From Candidatus Thiodiazotropha sp. (ex Epidulcina cf. delphinae) (lineage in GTDB: Bacteria; Pseudomonadota; Gammaproteobacteria; Chromatiales; Chromatiaceae), in contig JAHXHR010000004.1 in NCBI GenBank assembly GCA_025656505.1, forward strand, positions 1 to 55,903: a stretch of 55,903 bases of DNA, read 5' to 3'. Of the stretch, positions 16,681 through 25,197 are shown piece by piece. The notes under the pieces are model-generated. The model was not told where the DNA came from, did no database searches, and saw nothing but the letters and a program-made list of their open reading frames with translations. A program made the translations under genes and the position numbers. Position 1 is the first letter of the stretch; every line of letters begins with the position of its first letter.

Positions 16681-18118
16681 CGCCTGTGTTTTGCTCCGCC
16701 TTCAGTAAGCCCTTTTGCCCAAGGATCTCCTCTTCCCACGCGATTTCATCAAACAGCTCCTCGGGATCTTCACCCCGGCTGCGAATTACATTTGAACGGG
16801 AATCGGTTCGGCTCTTGATGCTCTTCTCATTGGCAACCGCTTCATCTCTAGGACTGACCCATTGCCAACCACGTGCCTGAAAATGCGGTTTGTTGATACG
16901 GTCAAAATCCGAAAACCGCAGCGGAAGAACACCATTTAAAATGGCCATCTTGAGCCAGTTGGTCCTAATACGAATCATCAGCCCGTCAATAAAAAGGCCC
17001 TGCAGCAATCGATAGAGATCGCGGTCATCCAGCTCAGTGTCACGCAGTGACGACCAGCTCATCTCAGCGCCATCGTTGGCAAGTCTGGGATAAGAGATGC
17101 CGGAACCACTTGAAACGCCACGTAAACTGTTGCGGATGAAATCACCAAAGTTGGCATTCGGGTGATTGCTCAAACCCTCCACCCAATCGATGCCATACGG
17201 CAACAGTTGCGCCGTGCCCGCTTCCAGCTCCTCGATCAACTCGCCATCGTCGGTTTCTGGCTCGCTAATCGCATCCGGGTTCTGTTTGTAAAATCCGATA
17301 TTCTTCGCGCCGAACTCAGCCGCGATCATTTCCGATTCGCGGTATTCGCCGACGTGATGCAGATCGACCATAGACGCATGTAACCAAGGGAAACCGCGCG
17401 CTTGATGGGGCCGCCAAGGATCAAGTGTATGGATCAACTCATCGGCGGGTATGCGCTCATATTGCTGCCCGCCTATTGACTGGTAACGATCACCGGGATG
17501 CTGGACCAATAAGTAATAAGCAACCGGGCGCTCCCATTCGTTAAACTCCACACCCATTCGGATGATGTTGCCGTTGTTCAGTTCAGCGTTCAGTTTTCGA
17601 TCCAGTCGGTCGGCTTCCAGTATTTGTAGCGCATACCCACACTTATTCTCAAAGCCAAACACCTCACGGACGAGCACCTCCCCGTCGCGAGCTAAGGTCT
17701 CAATCCACAGGTGCAGGAACCGGATCAGCGAATAGCGGCCCGTAACATCGCAAACCCCCTGCATCACCCAACCTTTCCAACCCTCCTCTATGAGGGCGTT
17801 GGTTCCTTTGTCTGGTACACCTGATGGCAGGCGGGCGAGATTCTGGTGGCGCGGCCCTCGGGGGCCGATGACCTTGGTTTTGAGTAGTGTGTAAAAACGC
17901 TTGGCATACGGGTTATTGATCGACTGCTCACGCGCGCGGCTCACCAGTGTAGGTAGATCCCGAAAGATCAACTCATTGGCGCTCATCGCATTGGCGCGCG
18001 CATTCCATGACAGTTTTAAGCGGTCATTTTCCGCTGCCTTAAACCCGGCCGACCGACGCAAATACCTCAGCGCCAGGCGCTGCAATAGCCCCGGTTTTTT
18101 CTTCTTCTGTTTCGGCAT
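16610..18118 (-). CDS. Phage portal protein (lambda gpB family)
   Basis: This 502-residue protein is a PF05136-type portal. It has an Arg/Lys-rich N-terminus, LVSRAREQSINNPYAKRF near residue 55, and the conserved ADELIHTLDPWRPHQARGFPWL near 220. It also has an SGSGISYPRLANDGAEMSWSSLR signature near 335 and an acidic disordered tail rich in D/E/K. It forms the dodecameric ring through which DNA enters and leaves the head. No good Shine-Dalgarno precedes the ATG; an (AAAC)n repeat lies there instead. Confidence 0.93.
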   Translation of the reverse strand: MPKQKKKKPGLLQRLALRYLRRSAGFKAAENDRLKLSWNARANAMSANELIFRDLPTLVSRAREQSINNPYAKRFYTLLKTKVIGPRGPRHQNLARLPSGVPDKGTNALIEEGWKGWVMQGVCDVTGRYSLIRFLHLWIETLARDGEVLVREVFGFENKCGYALQILEADRLDRKLNAELNNGNIIRMGVEFNEWERPVAYYLLVQHPGDRYQSIGGQQYERIPADELIHTLDPWRPHQARGFPWLHASMVDLHHVGEYRESEMIAAEFGAKNIGFYKQNPDAISEPETDDGELIEELEAGTAQLLPYGIDWVEGLSNHPNANFGDFIRNSLRGVSSGSGISYPRLANDGAEMSWSSLRDTELDDRDLYRLLQGLFIDGLMIRIRTNWLKMAILNGVLPLRFSDFDRINKPHFQARGWQWVSPRDEAVANEKSIKSRTDSRSNVIRSRGEDPEELFDEIAWEEEILGQKGLLKAEQNTGDDKEKTDDDDDSTDKSDDTKNDS

Positions 18119-18183
18119 GGTTTAACGTTTGTTTGTTTGTTTGCTTGTTTGTTTCAATCCACGCGTCAATGATGGACGCGACT
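18119..18183 (-). repeat. Tetranucleotide (AAAC)n leader before portal, with a small hairpin
   Basis: On the minus strand the portal leader reads as repeated AAAC/AAGC units (about 18125-18155), immediately before the ATG and without a Shine-Dalgarno. Just upstream, CGCGTC-N7-GACGCG (about 18161-18179) forms a 6-bp hairpin. Tetranucleotide tracts can change length by slippage, which would alter leader spacing. Confidence 0.55.
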
Positions 18184-18714
18184 TTAACGAAAATTAAATT
18201 TAACTGAGCGAGGTGAGCGAGGTTTTACACCAGCTGCAACTTGTTCATTTTCATACATGCGGGCATAGCGATCCCGTAGCTTGATGAGTATATCCAGCGG
18301 CATGTATTTAACCCGGTGCCCCTCAACCTCATACTCTTCCTGGATCTTGCTTGCTCTCCTCTCAATCATCGCGCGCAAGGCATCCAGGGTGCGCTTAACA
18401 TGAGAACGCTGGTCACCCACAGCGGCAACCAGATCAGGTAAGACTCGAATCATGCCTGACCCCAAGGTCACCCGCTCGCCAGCATCACTCACCACATAAA
18501 CAACGGCTTTATAATCACCCGCCACCCATGCGGCAGTATTTTCGCTGGTCAGATCGATTGTATGCCACGCACCGGCACCGACCGACTCGATATCGATTTC
18601 TGACGGGCCGCGTAATGCATAGTGCAATGTCCAGCCGTTATCAGCGGCATAGTCCAGCTCCTCGCGTTCCCAGGAAACGATATCACCGGCTCTAATCTGT
18701 GTGGGTTCTGTCAT
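18184..18714 (-). CDS. gpW-position head joining protein
   Basis: A 176-residue protein in two parts. The N-terminal beta-rich domain (about 1-95) starts MTEPTQIRAGDIVSWEREEL. The C-terminal helical part, containing DALRAMIERRASKIQEEY and ILIKLRDRYARMYENE, resembles the gpW-like motif of head-tail joining proteins. It lies between the large terminase and portal genes, the place of lambda W. It overlaps the terminase gene by 4 nt. The joining role is inferred. Confidence 0.65.
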   Translation of the reverse strand: MTEPTQIRAGDIVSWEREELDYAADNGWTLHYALRGPSEIDIESVGAGAWHTIDLTSENTAAWVAGDYKAVVYVVSDAGERVTLGSGMIRVLPDLVAAVGDQRSHVKRTLDALRAMIERRASKIQEEYEVEGHRVKYMPLDILIKLRDRYARMYENEQVAAGVKPRSPRSVKFNFR

Positions 18715-20714
18715 CGGTTACGCCGCCGCTTGATTTTGAATCGCCCGCCCTGCTTTTCAGGCGGAACATCTTCGAATGTTTCTTGGGAAACACTGTCACT
18801 CATCGGGAACAACTCAACTTGCACGATGGACTGTTCGAGTACATCCCACTGGTCAGGGCGCATTAAATGGATGCGCCGCGCCCGCGCACTGTGTAAAGCG
18901 TAGACTTCGCAGTCTGTGGCCTCATTGCGCCGGCCGCTTTTAAGCTGCCAGACCTTCCGGTTTCTAATACGTCGATGCGGGGCTTTTGTCTCAGCCGTCA
19001 CCTGATCAAAATAATCAGCCCGTACATCGGCATAGATATGCATGTGTTCAGGGCCTGCCCCTTGCTTGGCCAAGCGTGGCGCTATCCAGTCCTTTGCCTT
19101 GTTGGTGCCCACGATGTAAACCTTGACGCCGTACTTGTCGGCCTTGGTTTGTTTCTTTGGGTTCCAATGGTCGACGCTGCGGATCTTCGGCGTTGTGAAA
19201 ATCTCGGGGTCTGTCTGTTCAGACGAACCCTTGACCGCCATGATCAATACATCCCGGTGTTTTTTACTGCGCGTGCGCACCCAGTGATAGACGGCATCGG
19301 AGCTTGTGCCGTCTGATGAGTCGATCGATACAGCCGACAAGCGGACACGCCCACCCCGCTTCAACTCAAATCCATTAGTGAACAGCAAGCTATCCAGCGT
19401 ATCCCACACGGGGTCTGTCTTTAACCGTGTGTCTTCCGCCGGCAGCTCACCCCAGTAGATCCCCCAGGATTCCTCACCGCGCCCCCAGGCACGCAGGATG
19501 ACCGCCAGGCGGTTATGCTGCACGTCAACACCGGCTGTCACCAGCAACCCACCCACCGGGACAGTTAACTCCGGGTAATCCATCGTTAACTCGCGGAGCG
19601 TATCCGCGTCCGCCTCTTCGCCCTTAAACTCATAAGGACGGCCCAGTTTCGAATTGACAAAAACGATCTTTGCGTTTTCGTCGCCTTGGGCGGCACGGTA
19701 TTCAGCCTTGAGGTGATCACGCACCAGATCAATAACGCCCGCGCCCGGCAGGCACGAATAAAGCTCGCTTAGCCCCATAAACCCCGCGACACCGTTATAG
19801 GGGGCGGTCGGCGTCCAACCACAATAGGGATCATTGTCAGCGACGGCCTGGCGCACTGTGTCGCGGATGTTTTCTTTACGCTGGTAATCATCCCAAGGTG
19901 CGCCGCAATGCGGACATACATAGACAGCGGTTTCAGGCAGCGCGCGCCCATAGACCGGGTGGTCCGGTCCTGAGTCCGCCGTCGACCAAACGACATTATC
20001 GAAATTCAAAACATGGCTATCACCGCAGCTATGACAGGTAACCGGCAACACCCGCTTGTCTGACTGCTCGATGTGCTCTTCAACACGGGACAAGCCAGCA
20101 ATCGAGGGCGTCCCACCCATCACGCGCTTGCCTTGACGAGCACGTTTCACGCGTTCCCAAAGCAACAGGATGGCGTCACCTTGCTCCTTTACGTTATCCT
20201 TGGCGTCATCGGGTTCCTCGACAATAACCAGTTTTGCTGGTGTCGACTTAACCTTGTGGATCGAGCCGGAACCACCCAGCTTTAAAAAACCGCCTGGAAA
20301 CTTTTTGAACAGAGAGCGGTTGCCCGACTTCCTGGACGTTGAAACATCTATCCGGTTCGCAAGCCTTGGTGAAGCGTTAACCGATGGTGTGAATTTCTCA
20401 TCCACGAATTCACGCGCCGCTTCATCGGCAGCGAACAGCATCACGATAGCGCCAGGGTCAAGGTCAATGCGTTTACCCAGAAACGCAATCAACCCAAACG
20501 TCCAGCCGATCTGTGCCGCCTTCATTGCGACAACCTCAGGAATGCCAGGATCATCCAGCGCCATAAATATGCCAAAAAAATATGGCGCGTAGTCGAGACT
20601 ATACAAGCCTGGAAGATCAGCGCCCTCTTCAGGGAGATAAAAATAATTTTCAGCCCACTCAATCGTCGGAATCAGTTTCGGCGGCACGAACTCCTTCGCC
20701 ACTCGCCTCAGCAT
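18711..20714 (-). CDS. Terminase large subunit (lambda GpA family)
   Basis: This 667-residue protein is a PF05876 terminase. It has an N-terminal ATPase domain (WAENYFYLPEEGADLPG; EVVAMKAAQIGWT as the Walker-A-like segment), VIVEEPDDA near the Walker B position, and a zinc-like CHSCGDSH...CPHCG cluster. The C-terminal nuclease domain contains AGVDVQHNRL and SIDSSDGTSSDAVY. It packages DNA into the head. The frame is open up to 20789, but the ATG at 20714 gives the family-typical start and a smaller overlap (55 nt) with the small subunit. The palindrome at 18777-18792 lies within the gene. Confidence 0.93.
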   Translation of the reverse strand: MLRRVAKEFVPPKLIPTIEWAENYFYLPEEGADLPGLYSLDYAPYFFGIFMALDDPGIPEVVAMKAAQIGWTFGLIAFLGKRIDLDPGAIVMLFAADEAAREFVDEKFTPSVNASPRLANRIDVSTSRKSGNRSLFKKFPGGFLKLGGSGSIHKVKSTPAKLVIVEEPDDAKDNVKEQGDAILLLWERVKRARQGKRVMGGTPSIAGLSRVEEHIEQSDKRVLPVTCHSCGDSHVLNFDNVVWSTADSGPDHPVYGRALPETAVYVCPHCGAPWDDYQRKENIRDTVRQAVADNDPYCGWTPTAPYNGVAGFMGLSELYSCLPGAGVIDLVRDHLKAEYRAAQGDENAKIVFVNSKLGRPYEFKGEEADADTLRELTMDYPELTVPVGGLLVTAGVDVQHNRLAVILRAWGRGEESWGIYWGELPAEDTRLKTDPVWDTLDSLLFTNGFELKRGGRVRLSAVSIDSSDGTSSDAVYHWVRTRSKKHRDVLIMAVKGSSEQTDPEIFTTPKIRSVDHWNPKKQTKADKYGVKVYIVGTNKAKDWIAPRLAKQGAGPEHMHIYADVRADYFDQVTAETKAPHRRIRNRKVWQLKSGRRNEATDCEVYALHSARARRIHLMRPDQWDVLEQSIVQVELFPMSDSVSQETFEDVPPEKQGGRFKIKRRRNR
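18777..18792. promoter_or_regulatory. TGTTTC-YYRR-GAAACA palindrome, site 4
   Basis: Centre TTGG, within the 3' end of the large terminase gene, encoding VSQET. Confidence 0.85.
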
Positions 20715-21186
20715 CGCTATCAATACCCGATGGGTAATCCGCGATAGTTTTGAGGGCAGCGCGCAGTGGCTCACTGATAAGCTGTTCATCCAGATTTAAA
20801 CTGTACTTTGATTCCAAGCCGGCGATGATTTTTGCCTCAGCGGCCTGGACCGCAGATCGACCACGGGCAGCCCATGAGCTGAGTATCGGTTCGAGTGCGG
20901 CAACCTCGACAAGGTTTTCCGCTTGCTTATGGAAATTCAGTTCTTTCAGCGCCGCGCCGGCGCTAGATTCCCTGATCCGTGCGGATGTCAACGAAGCTTC
21001 CTCTTCGCGCCCGCTGGCGGTAGCGCGTAAAGCTGATGTGTACGCCAGCAGCCATTCCCGATAGGTTCCGGTTTTTGGGATGACGCCCTTAATCACCAGC
21101 TTTGAGACGGCCTGCTGTGTGATGCCAACCAGAGAACCAAACCATGATTGTGATGCGTCGATGTCGAGAGCCTCGAACAAGAACAA
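20659..21186 (-). CDS. Putative terminase small subunit (Nu1-like)
   Basis: A 175-residue protein with an N-terminal winged-helix DNA-binding region (SLVGITQQAVSKLVIKGVIPKTG) followed by a helical body and an acidic tail. It has the Nu1/TerS layout and lies directly before the large subunit. Start codons are TTG: AGGGGG precedes TTG at 21180 at good spacing, so that codon is the likelier start and the protein would be 173 residues. It recognises the packaging site. Confidence 0.8.
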   Translation of the reverse strand: MFLFEALDIDASQSWFGSLVGITQQAVSKLVIKGVIPKTGTYREWLLAYTSALRATASGREEEASLTSARIRESSAGAALKELNFHKQAENLVEVAALEPILSSWAARGRSAVQAAEAKIIAGLESKYSLNLDEQLISEPLRAALKTIADYPSGIDSDAEASGEGVRAAETDSDD

Positions 21187-21283
21187 CCCCCTATAGCCTT
21201 CTGGATCTGCTGGAATTTCGCGGCTTCCCTCACCGTACCGCGGGAGGTGCTGGAAGGACCCAACCTTTTTTGCTCAGTCATAT

Positions 21284-21598
21284 CTACTTGAGCAAGTAAA
21301 CAACGCTCCCGACCATCACGCCGACCACCAGACCGAACACGGATGAAATGGTCAACCGGATCGCCCATTCATTTATTTGCGTCTTCCCGCGATCACCTGC
21401 CCCAACGATCTCTAAATTCCTGACGCGCTGCTCATGCTCATCAAGACGGTGATGTGCGCGCTTCAGTCCGGCCGTCTGCGATGCTATCCGTTCTTCAACA
21501 CGTTCGATCACGCGGAGCGCGGCAACCGCCTCATCCAGTTTACGCTCGATGCGTTGCCGCCAACTCATTTCCGACAGCTCAGGTGGATTTTCCGTCAC
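21284..21598 (-). CDS. Coiled-coil membrane-anchored protein
   Basis: A 104-residue protein. Residues 12-70 form a charged coiled coil (RKLDEAVAALRVIERVEERI, HRLDEHEQRVRNLE), and residues 81-102 are one membrane helix near the C-terminus (ISSVFGLVVGVMVGSVVYLL). The architecture resembles XhlA-type or other small lysis/anchor proteins. It is the first gene after the presumed Q-controlled terminator, so it would be expressed with the late genes. No specific function is claimed. Confidence 0.65.
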   Translation of the reverse strand: MTENPPELSEMSWRQRIERKLDEAVAALRVIERVEERIASQTAGLKRAHHRLDEHEQRVRNLEIVGAGDRGKTQINEWAIRLTISSVFGLVVGVMVGSVVYLLK

Positions 21599-21613
21599 AG
21601 TAAAGGCCCGGTA

Positions 21614-21648
21614 ATAAAAAAACCCGCGACCGTTGCCGGTGCGGGTTC
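21614..21648 (-). terminator. Intrinsic terminator between Q and late genes (tR'-like)
   Basis: On the minus strand AACCCGCACCG-GCAA-CGGTcGCGGGTT is followed by TTTTTTT. The stem is 11 bp with one bulge and a GNRA-like loop. It lies directly downstream of the probable late promoter and ahead of the structural operon. This is the position of lambda tR', where Q allows read-through. Confidence 0.85.
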
Positions 21649-21675
21649 TTGTGTCAGTAATACGAAGTTAACGTA

Positions 21676-21704
21676 AATCTAGTCGATAGTGGTCGACCAG
21701 TCAA
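21676..21704 (-). promoter_or_regulatory. Probable late promoter (PR'-like) next to Q
   Basis: On the minus strand TTGACT (21704-21699) and TAGATT (21681-21676) are separated by exactly 17 nt. The -35 overlaps the stop codon of the Q-like gene. The spacer contains GTCGACC and TCGAC, repeats that could be the Q binding element. The terminator follows within about 50 nt of the expected start. Confidence 0.65.
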
Positions 21705-22081
21705 GCCTTGATGTTGATATTCTGTTCATCGTGAATCATCGTGGCGACCATCACCTCGCCTGACCGCCGGATATCCCGACACTTTGTTTTGCTTATTTGT
21801 AGCGCTAACCCAATTGCACGCTCTGAGTATTCATGGAAGTAATACATTGCCAGCACCGTGTAAGATTCTTCATTGATCGCACGCACTTTACACAGCACAC
21901 GATCCATCTTATCGGCGATTTCATCATCGGGAATCGGCGTGGCTTCGCCGTGTTCACTCAAGTGGGCTGCCTTTGAAGCGTAACCCAGGCCGATACCCCT
22001 GATGGCGCGGAAGTGTTTCGCCCAGTGATTCAACATATCCCGCGCTGGCTTTAACCAGTCGTCGTTATGCTGCGTCGTCAT
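21701..22081 (-). CDS. Antitermination protein Q-like
   Basis: A 126-residue protein (from the ATG at 22081, MTTQHNDDWLKPAR). It has features of the PF06530 antitermination Q family: NHWAKHFRAIRGIGLGY near residue 17, PDDEIADKMDRVLCKV near 52, then YTVLAMYYFHEYSERAIGLALQISKTK, a region-4-like helix-turn-helix. Q modifies RNA polymerase at the late promoter. The following promoter-terminator pair supports this. An earlier in-frame ATG at 22135 exists but overlaps the preceding gene more. Confidence 0.75.
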   Translation of the reverse strand: MTTQHNDDWLKPARDMLNHWAKHFRAIRGIGLGYASKAAHLSEHGEATPIPDDEIADKMDRVLCKVRAINEESYTVLAMYYFHEYSERAIGLALQISKTKCRDIRRSGEVMVATMIHDEQNINIKA

Positions 22082-22376
22082 CTTTACATTCTCTCCAATG
22101 GTCTTCACATCGCATTTTTGCCGATTCAACATCACCGAACGTTCCGAGGTACTTTCGGTTTGTGGGTTGAGGCTGTCCCAGTTGGTAATGGGTCTTCACG
22201 CCAGCCTGTACAGGCGGGGTTGATCGCTTGCCGATGATCCAATCACGGTAATCACCCCACCACCCAACCACTGGGCCATGAGCTGAAAACCACCAACAGC
22301 CATCGACCTTGGCTGCTGAGATCAAATAATCATAATTCGACCTCAGGAAATACCGGTCCGGTCTATCCCAATCCAT
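22065..22376 (-). CDS. Hypothetical phage protein upstream of Q
   Basis: A 103-residue protein starting MDWDRPDRYFLRSNYDYLISAAKVDG, rich in Trp, Tyr and Asp, with a HWRECKDDDAA C-terminus. No family was recognised. It overlaps Q by 17 nt and lies just downstream, in the direction of transcription, of the 9-bp repeat array. Small genes between replication and Q genes are common in lambdoid phages. Confidence 0.55.
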   Translation of the reverse strand: MDWDRPDRYFLRSNYDYLISAAKVDGCWWFSAHGPVVGWWGDYRDWIIGKRSTPPVQAGVKTHYQLGQPQPTNRKYLGTFGDVESAKMRCEDHWRECKDDDAA

Positions 22377-22623
22377 TTGCCAACCTTGCCAACCTATGAT
22401 TTATAGGTTGGCAACACATAACTCATTGATTCCATTATTACTTGCCAACCTTGCCAACCTTGCCAACGGGGTTATATACATGAGAGAGGTATTTAGGCGT
22501 GTGCGCTGGGCGTGCGGGCGTGTGTGTAGGGGGTTGGCAACGTTGGCAACGTTGGCAATGGCCTTGTGTGGCGCGGGTTTCAGTCTAGCCAACCTAAAAT
22601 TTAGAGGTTGGCAAGGTTGGCAA
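22377..22623. repeat. Array of twelve 9-bp repeats (TTGCCAACC), possible replication origin
   Basis: The unit TTGCCAACC or its complement occurs at 22377, 22386, 22406, 22442, 22451, 22460, 22532, 22541, 22550, 22586, 22606 and 22615, with one-base variants. Copies are packed head-to-tail without gaps in groups of two or three and inverted between groups. Two groups face each other over A/T-rich centres (22389-22411 and 22589-22611). The array lies between the VapE-like helicase gene and the Q region. Iteron-like binding sites for an initiator are the likeliest reading. Confidence 0.8.
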
Positions 22624-22636
22624 ATATCCCTATCTT

Positions 22637-24106
22637 TCATGCGGTTTCCCCCCGGAATGGATCATCCTCGATCATCTCCATGGGCCGCACATAAACACGT
22701 TGCTGTGTTTTTTTACCTGGTTTCAGCAGGTCAGGCAATAACTTTCTTTCCTTCCTCCATCCCACCGCTTTCATGATAGGGGCAATGCGATTCATATGCG
22801 CCCGCTGGATATACGGGGCATCCATGCCAATAGCTTCAGTCAGTAATTGATAGGAAGAATAGTATTGACCTGTATTGCAGGACAGGAATTCAAGTAATTT
22901 ATCTTCCCACGGGTCACGCTGTAATCGATCGTCTTGCAGATCCCCGATCAAGACCCGCTCGGTTTCATCAGAAACCCACCAATACTCACCGGATTGATAT
23001 AAAGACAGCGCTTCAGCCCATAATTGATCCCGGTTAACTCTCAACCAACTGACATCAACCTTTCTACACTGCACTGGCCAGTAGCGGCGGTTACCAGAAT
23101 AATCTTTAAGGTATTCATCTTGGTTTGTAGTGCCAATGAAAACAGTCTGGCGTAGAAAATCCTGAGCATTGTGTCCATAGCTGGGTCGGTAACGGTCACG
23201 CCGCTGAGAAAAGAATGCCTTGGCGGCTGTGGTCTCGGCTTTATTGAAGTTGTCCAGCTCGGCCAGCTCGGCACCCCACACGCCCTGGATGACCTGATAG
23301 GCGTCTTTCTCACCAATAGGCAAGGGTGCATCAGAAAACCAATCGCCAAACAAGATAGAGACCGCAGTTGACTTGCCCTTGCCCTGTTCGCCCTCAAGGA
23401 TTAATACCGTGTCCATCTTGCAGCCAGGCTGCATCACACGCGCTACTGCACCGATCAGGAACTTTCCACCGATTGCCGCTAAGTATCTCGTATGCTCCGA
23501 TGCATCAAAGACCTCTTTCAACCAAACATTGAGGCGAGACACCCCATCCCAGCGGAGCTTTTGTAAATAGTCTCGCACAGGATGGAAGCGGTGACGCTGA
23601 GACGCTATCAGTATGGCGTCAACGATCTCTGATCGCGGTGGTGGTGGCATTTTATAACAGCGATGAAACCAAGCCCGCAACCGGGCGGCGTCTGCGTCTG
23701 TCCATTCCCCCTCGGTCGCCTGCATGGGTGGCGCTTTCTGCATTGTGAGGCGATAAGAGAAGTCACAATAGGCTAAAACACCATCCCACCTTGGGTCATT
23801 CAATAAGATCGTTTCCAGGTTGGCCAAATGGGGTTTGATCATGCCGCCATCAGTACGATCAAGTCCCTTGAACCAGAATTGCTCTTTAATGGATTGCGCC
23901 GCGTCATCCTCATAGATATCCAGTGGCGGCTGGTTATCTGGTCCCATTTCCTTGTCAGGATGGTGTTTCTCGGGAAACAATCCCGAGTCACCACCTTCTG
24001 TACTGCGTTGCGCTTGACTCAGTGCGGCATCAATTTGTTTTTTAACAGCGCCTAGACCGGCAATGACATGCAGGTCGTTAAAATCCGCGGGCGGCCTATC
24101 ACTCAT
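22637..24106 (-). CDS. VapE-type replicative helicase/ATPase
   Basis: This 489-residue protein matches the virulence-associated E family (PF05272). It has DVWL-like SRLNVWLKEVFDA near residue 187, Walker A EGEQGKGKST near 238, WGAELAELDNF as Walker B near 276, RRDRYRPSYGHNAQDF, and the sensor FIGTTNQDEYLKDYSGNRRYWPV near 325. Such proteins work with a primase in phage DNA replication. It overlaps the primase gene by 4 nt. The palindrome at 23964-23979 lies in its N-terminal coding part. Confidence 0.9.
   Translation of the reverse strand: MSDRPPADFNDLHVIAGLGAVKKQIDAALSQAQRSTEGGDSGLFPEKHHPDKEMGPDNQPPLDIYEDDAAQSIKEQFWFKGLDRTDGGMIKPHLANLETILLNDPRWDGVLAYCDFSYRLTMQKAPPMQATEGEWTDADAARLRAWFHRCYKMPPPPRSEIVDAILIASQRHRFHPVRDYLQKLRWDGVSRLNVWLKEVFDASEHTRYLAAIGGKFLIGAVARVMQPGCKMDTVLILEGEQGKGKSTAVSILFGDWFSDAPLPIGEKDAYQVIQGVWGAELAELDNFNKAETTAAKAFFSQRRDRYRPSYGHNAQDFLRQTVFIGTTNQDEYLKDYSGNRRYWPVQCRKVDVSWLRVNRDQLWAEALSLYQSGEYWWVSDETERVLIGDLQDDRLQRDPWEDKLLEFLSCNTGQYYSSYQLLTEAIGMDAPYIQRAHMNRIAPIMKAVGWRKERKLLPDLLKPGKKTQQRVYVRPMEMIEDDPFRGETA
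23964..23979. promoter_or_regulatory. TGTTTC-YYRR-GAAACA palindrome, site 5
   Basis: Centre TCGG on the plus strand (CCGA on the minus), in the VapE-like gene, encoding LFPEKH. A weaker relative, GGTTTC-ATCA-GAAACC, lies at 22961-22976. Confidence 0.85.
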
Positions 24107-25197
24107 TCAGCGGCCTCCTGAGTGCATGAAAAATCAGGGAAGACCGTCAACCCGTCGACAAGCTTCGCGGCCGCCTCGGCTTTCTCCCGGCCTGCATTGT
24201 CATCATCACCACAAAAGATCATGTCTGAATCGGGATATACCCCTCTAAAAGCTGCCGCGACCGGCGGCATGTTGCCCACATCAAATGTGACGACAACAGG
24301 CAACCCTGTAGCCTGCAGGATGGATGCCGCTGTTGCATAACCTTCGGCAAAACAAATTACCGAAGCATCAGAAGCGATAAGGTGTCCGTCTATCGACGGA
24401 CGTTGTTTTAATGCGGCGCTGTCTTGTAGTTCGCAGACATGAAAAAGGCATTGCTTTCGTCCAAACCGAGGAAAAGTCTTTTTGCCGGACGCAAAGATAA
24501 ACTGACAGTCAACCAGTTTCCCGGATACGTCACGCATGGGCACAACAATAGTGCCGCGCTTGAGATACCTGAATGACGTTTTTTCGATGTCGATTTCCCC
24601 GCGTTTATTGCGTTCAAAAAAGTAGCTTATACCGGCTTTATCGTTGATGATCTCAATGGTTTCAGTCTCAATGTGTGTAACCCACAGGAACGGCCATGGC
24701 ACAAAATAAACACCGTATGCGCGCACTTTTTTAGTTTGTAAATAAGGGGACACGCCCGAGGTATCTAACAAGCCTTCATTGATCAATCGGCTCACTGTGT
24801 CTGATACTCGATCATTCCAGGCTAGCAGGGCTTGCTCATCGCGCTCGATCTCTTCCACACGCTGCGTGCGCCTGGCTTCCGCATCCTGTTTGCGTTGGCG
24901 CTTCTCCTCCTTTGTCAGCTCGCCTGCCTTGATTTCGTGGCCGTTGCGCCTGGCCTCAGCGACCAGAGTGCCAATACTTACGCCGCTGCGGTTGAATGAC
25001 CTCCAGACTAACTTGGCATCACGGGGCTTATATTTATCTGACCGGCTGCTCCAGGCGTCCCAATCAGCAAAGCCCAGCTCGCCGAATTCTGATTTAATAG
25101 CCATGCCCATCTGTACCCAGGTGTGACGGTCATGCGGGTCGATGGCAGTTAAAGCGGCGGCCACATCATCAAGTGTAAGATCCAGCCCTTTAGTCAT
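24103..25197 (-). CDS. TOPRIM primase with PriCT-2 domain
   Basis: A 364-residue protein. Residues about 5-90 match the PriCT-2 domain (ALTAIDPHDRHTWVQMGMAIK, WRSFNRSGVSIGTLVAEAR), followed by a charged linker. A TOPRIM core follows at about 255-345, with CFAEGYATAASI supplying Glu and IFCGDDDNAGREKA supplying the Asp motif. It probably primes phage replication with the VapE helicase. The ATG at 25197 overlaps the end of the upstream gene; earlier ATGs at 25203 and 25218 overlap more. Confidence 0.85.
   Translation of the reverse strand: MTKGLDLTLDDVAAALTAIDPHDRHTWVQMGMAIKSEFGELGFADWDAWSSRSDKYKPRDAKLVWRSFNRSGVSIGTLVAEARRNGHEIKAGELTKEEKRQRKQDAEARRTQRVEEIERDEQALLAWNDRVSDTVSRLINEGLLDTSGVSPYLQTKKVRAYGVYFVPWPFLWVTHIETETIEIINDKAGISYFFERNKRGEIDIEKTSFRYLKRGTIVVPMRDVSGKLVDCQFIFASGKKTFPRFGRKQCLFHVCELQDSAALKQRPSIDGHLIASDASVICFAEGYATAASILQATGLPVVVTFDVGNMPPVAAAFRGVYPDSDMIFCGDDDNAGREKAEAAAKLVDGLTVFPDFSCTQEAAE

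Noticed and set aside
22377-22623. CRISPR array
   Set aside because: Repeats are 9 bp, gapless and in both orientations; there are no spacers or cas genes.
22401-22640. 79-residue minus-strand frame after the VapE-like gene (ATGA junction)
   Set aside because: It is a translation of the 9-bp repeats (for example AIANVANVANP) and has no protein-like character.
22961-22976. GGTTTC-ATCA-GAAACC as a seventh palindromic site
   Set aside because: The arms pair, but the outer base and the centre differ from all six others; kept as a weak relative only.
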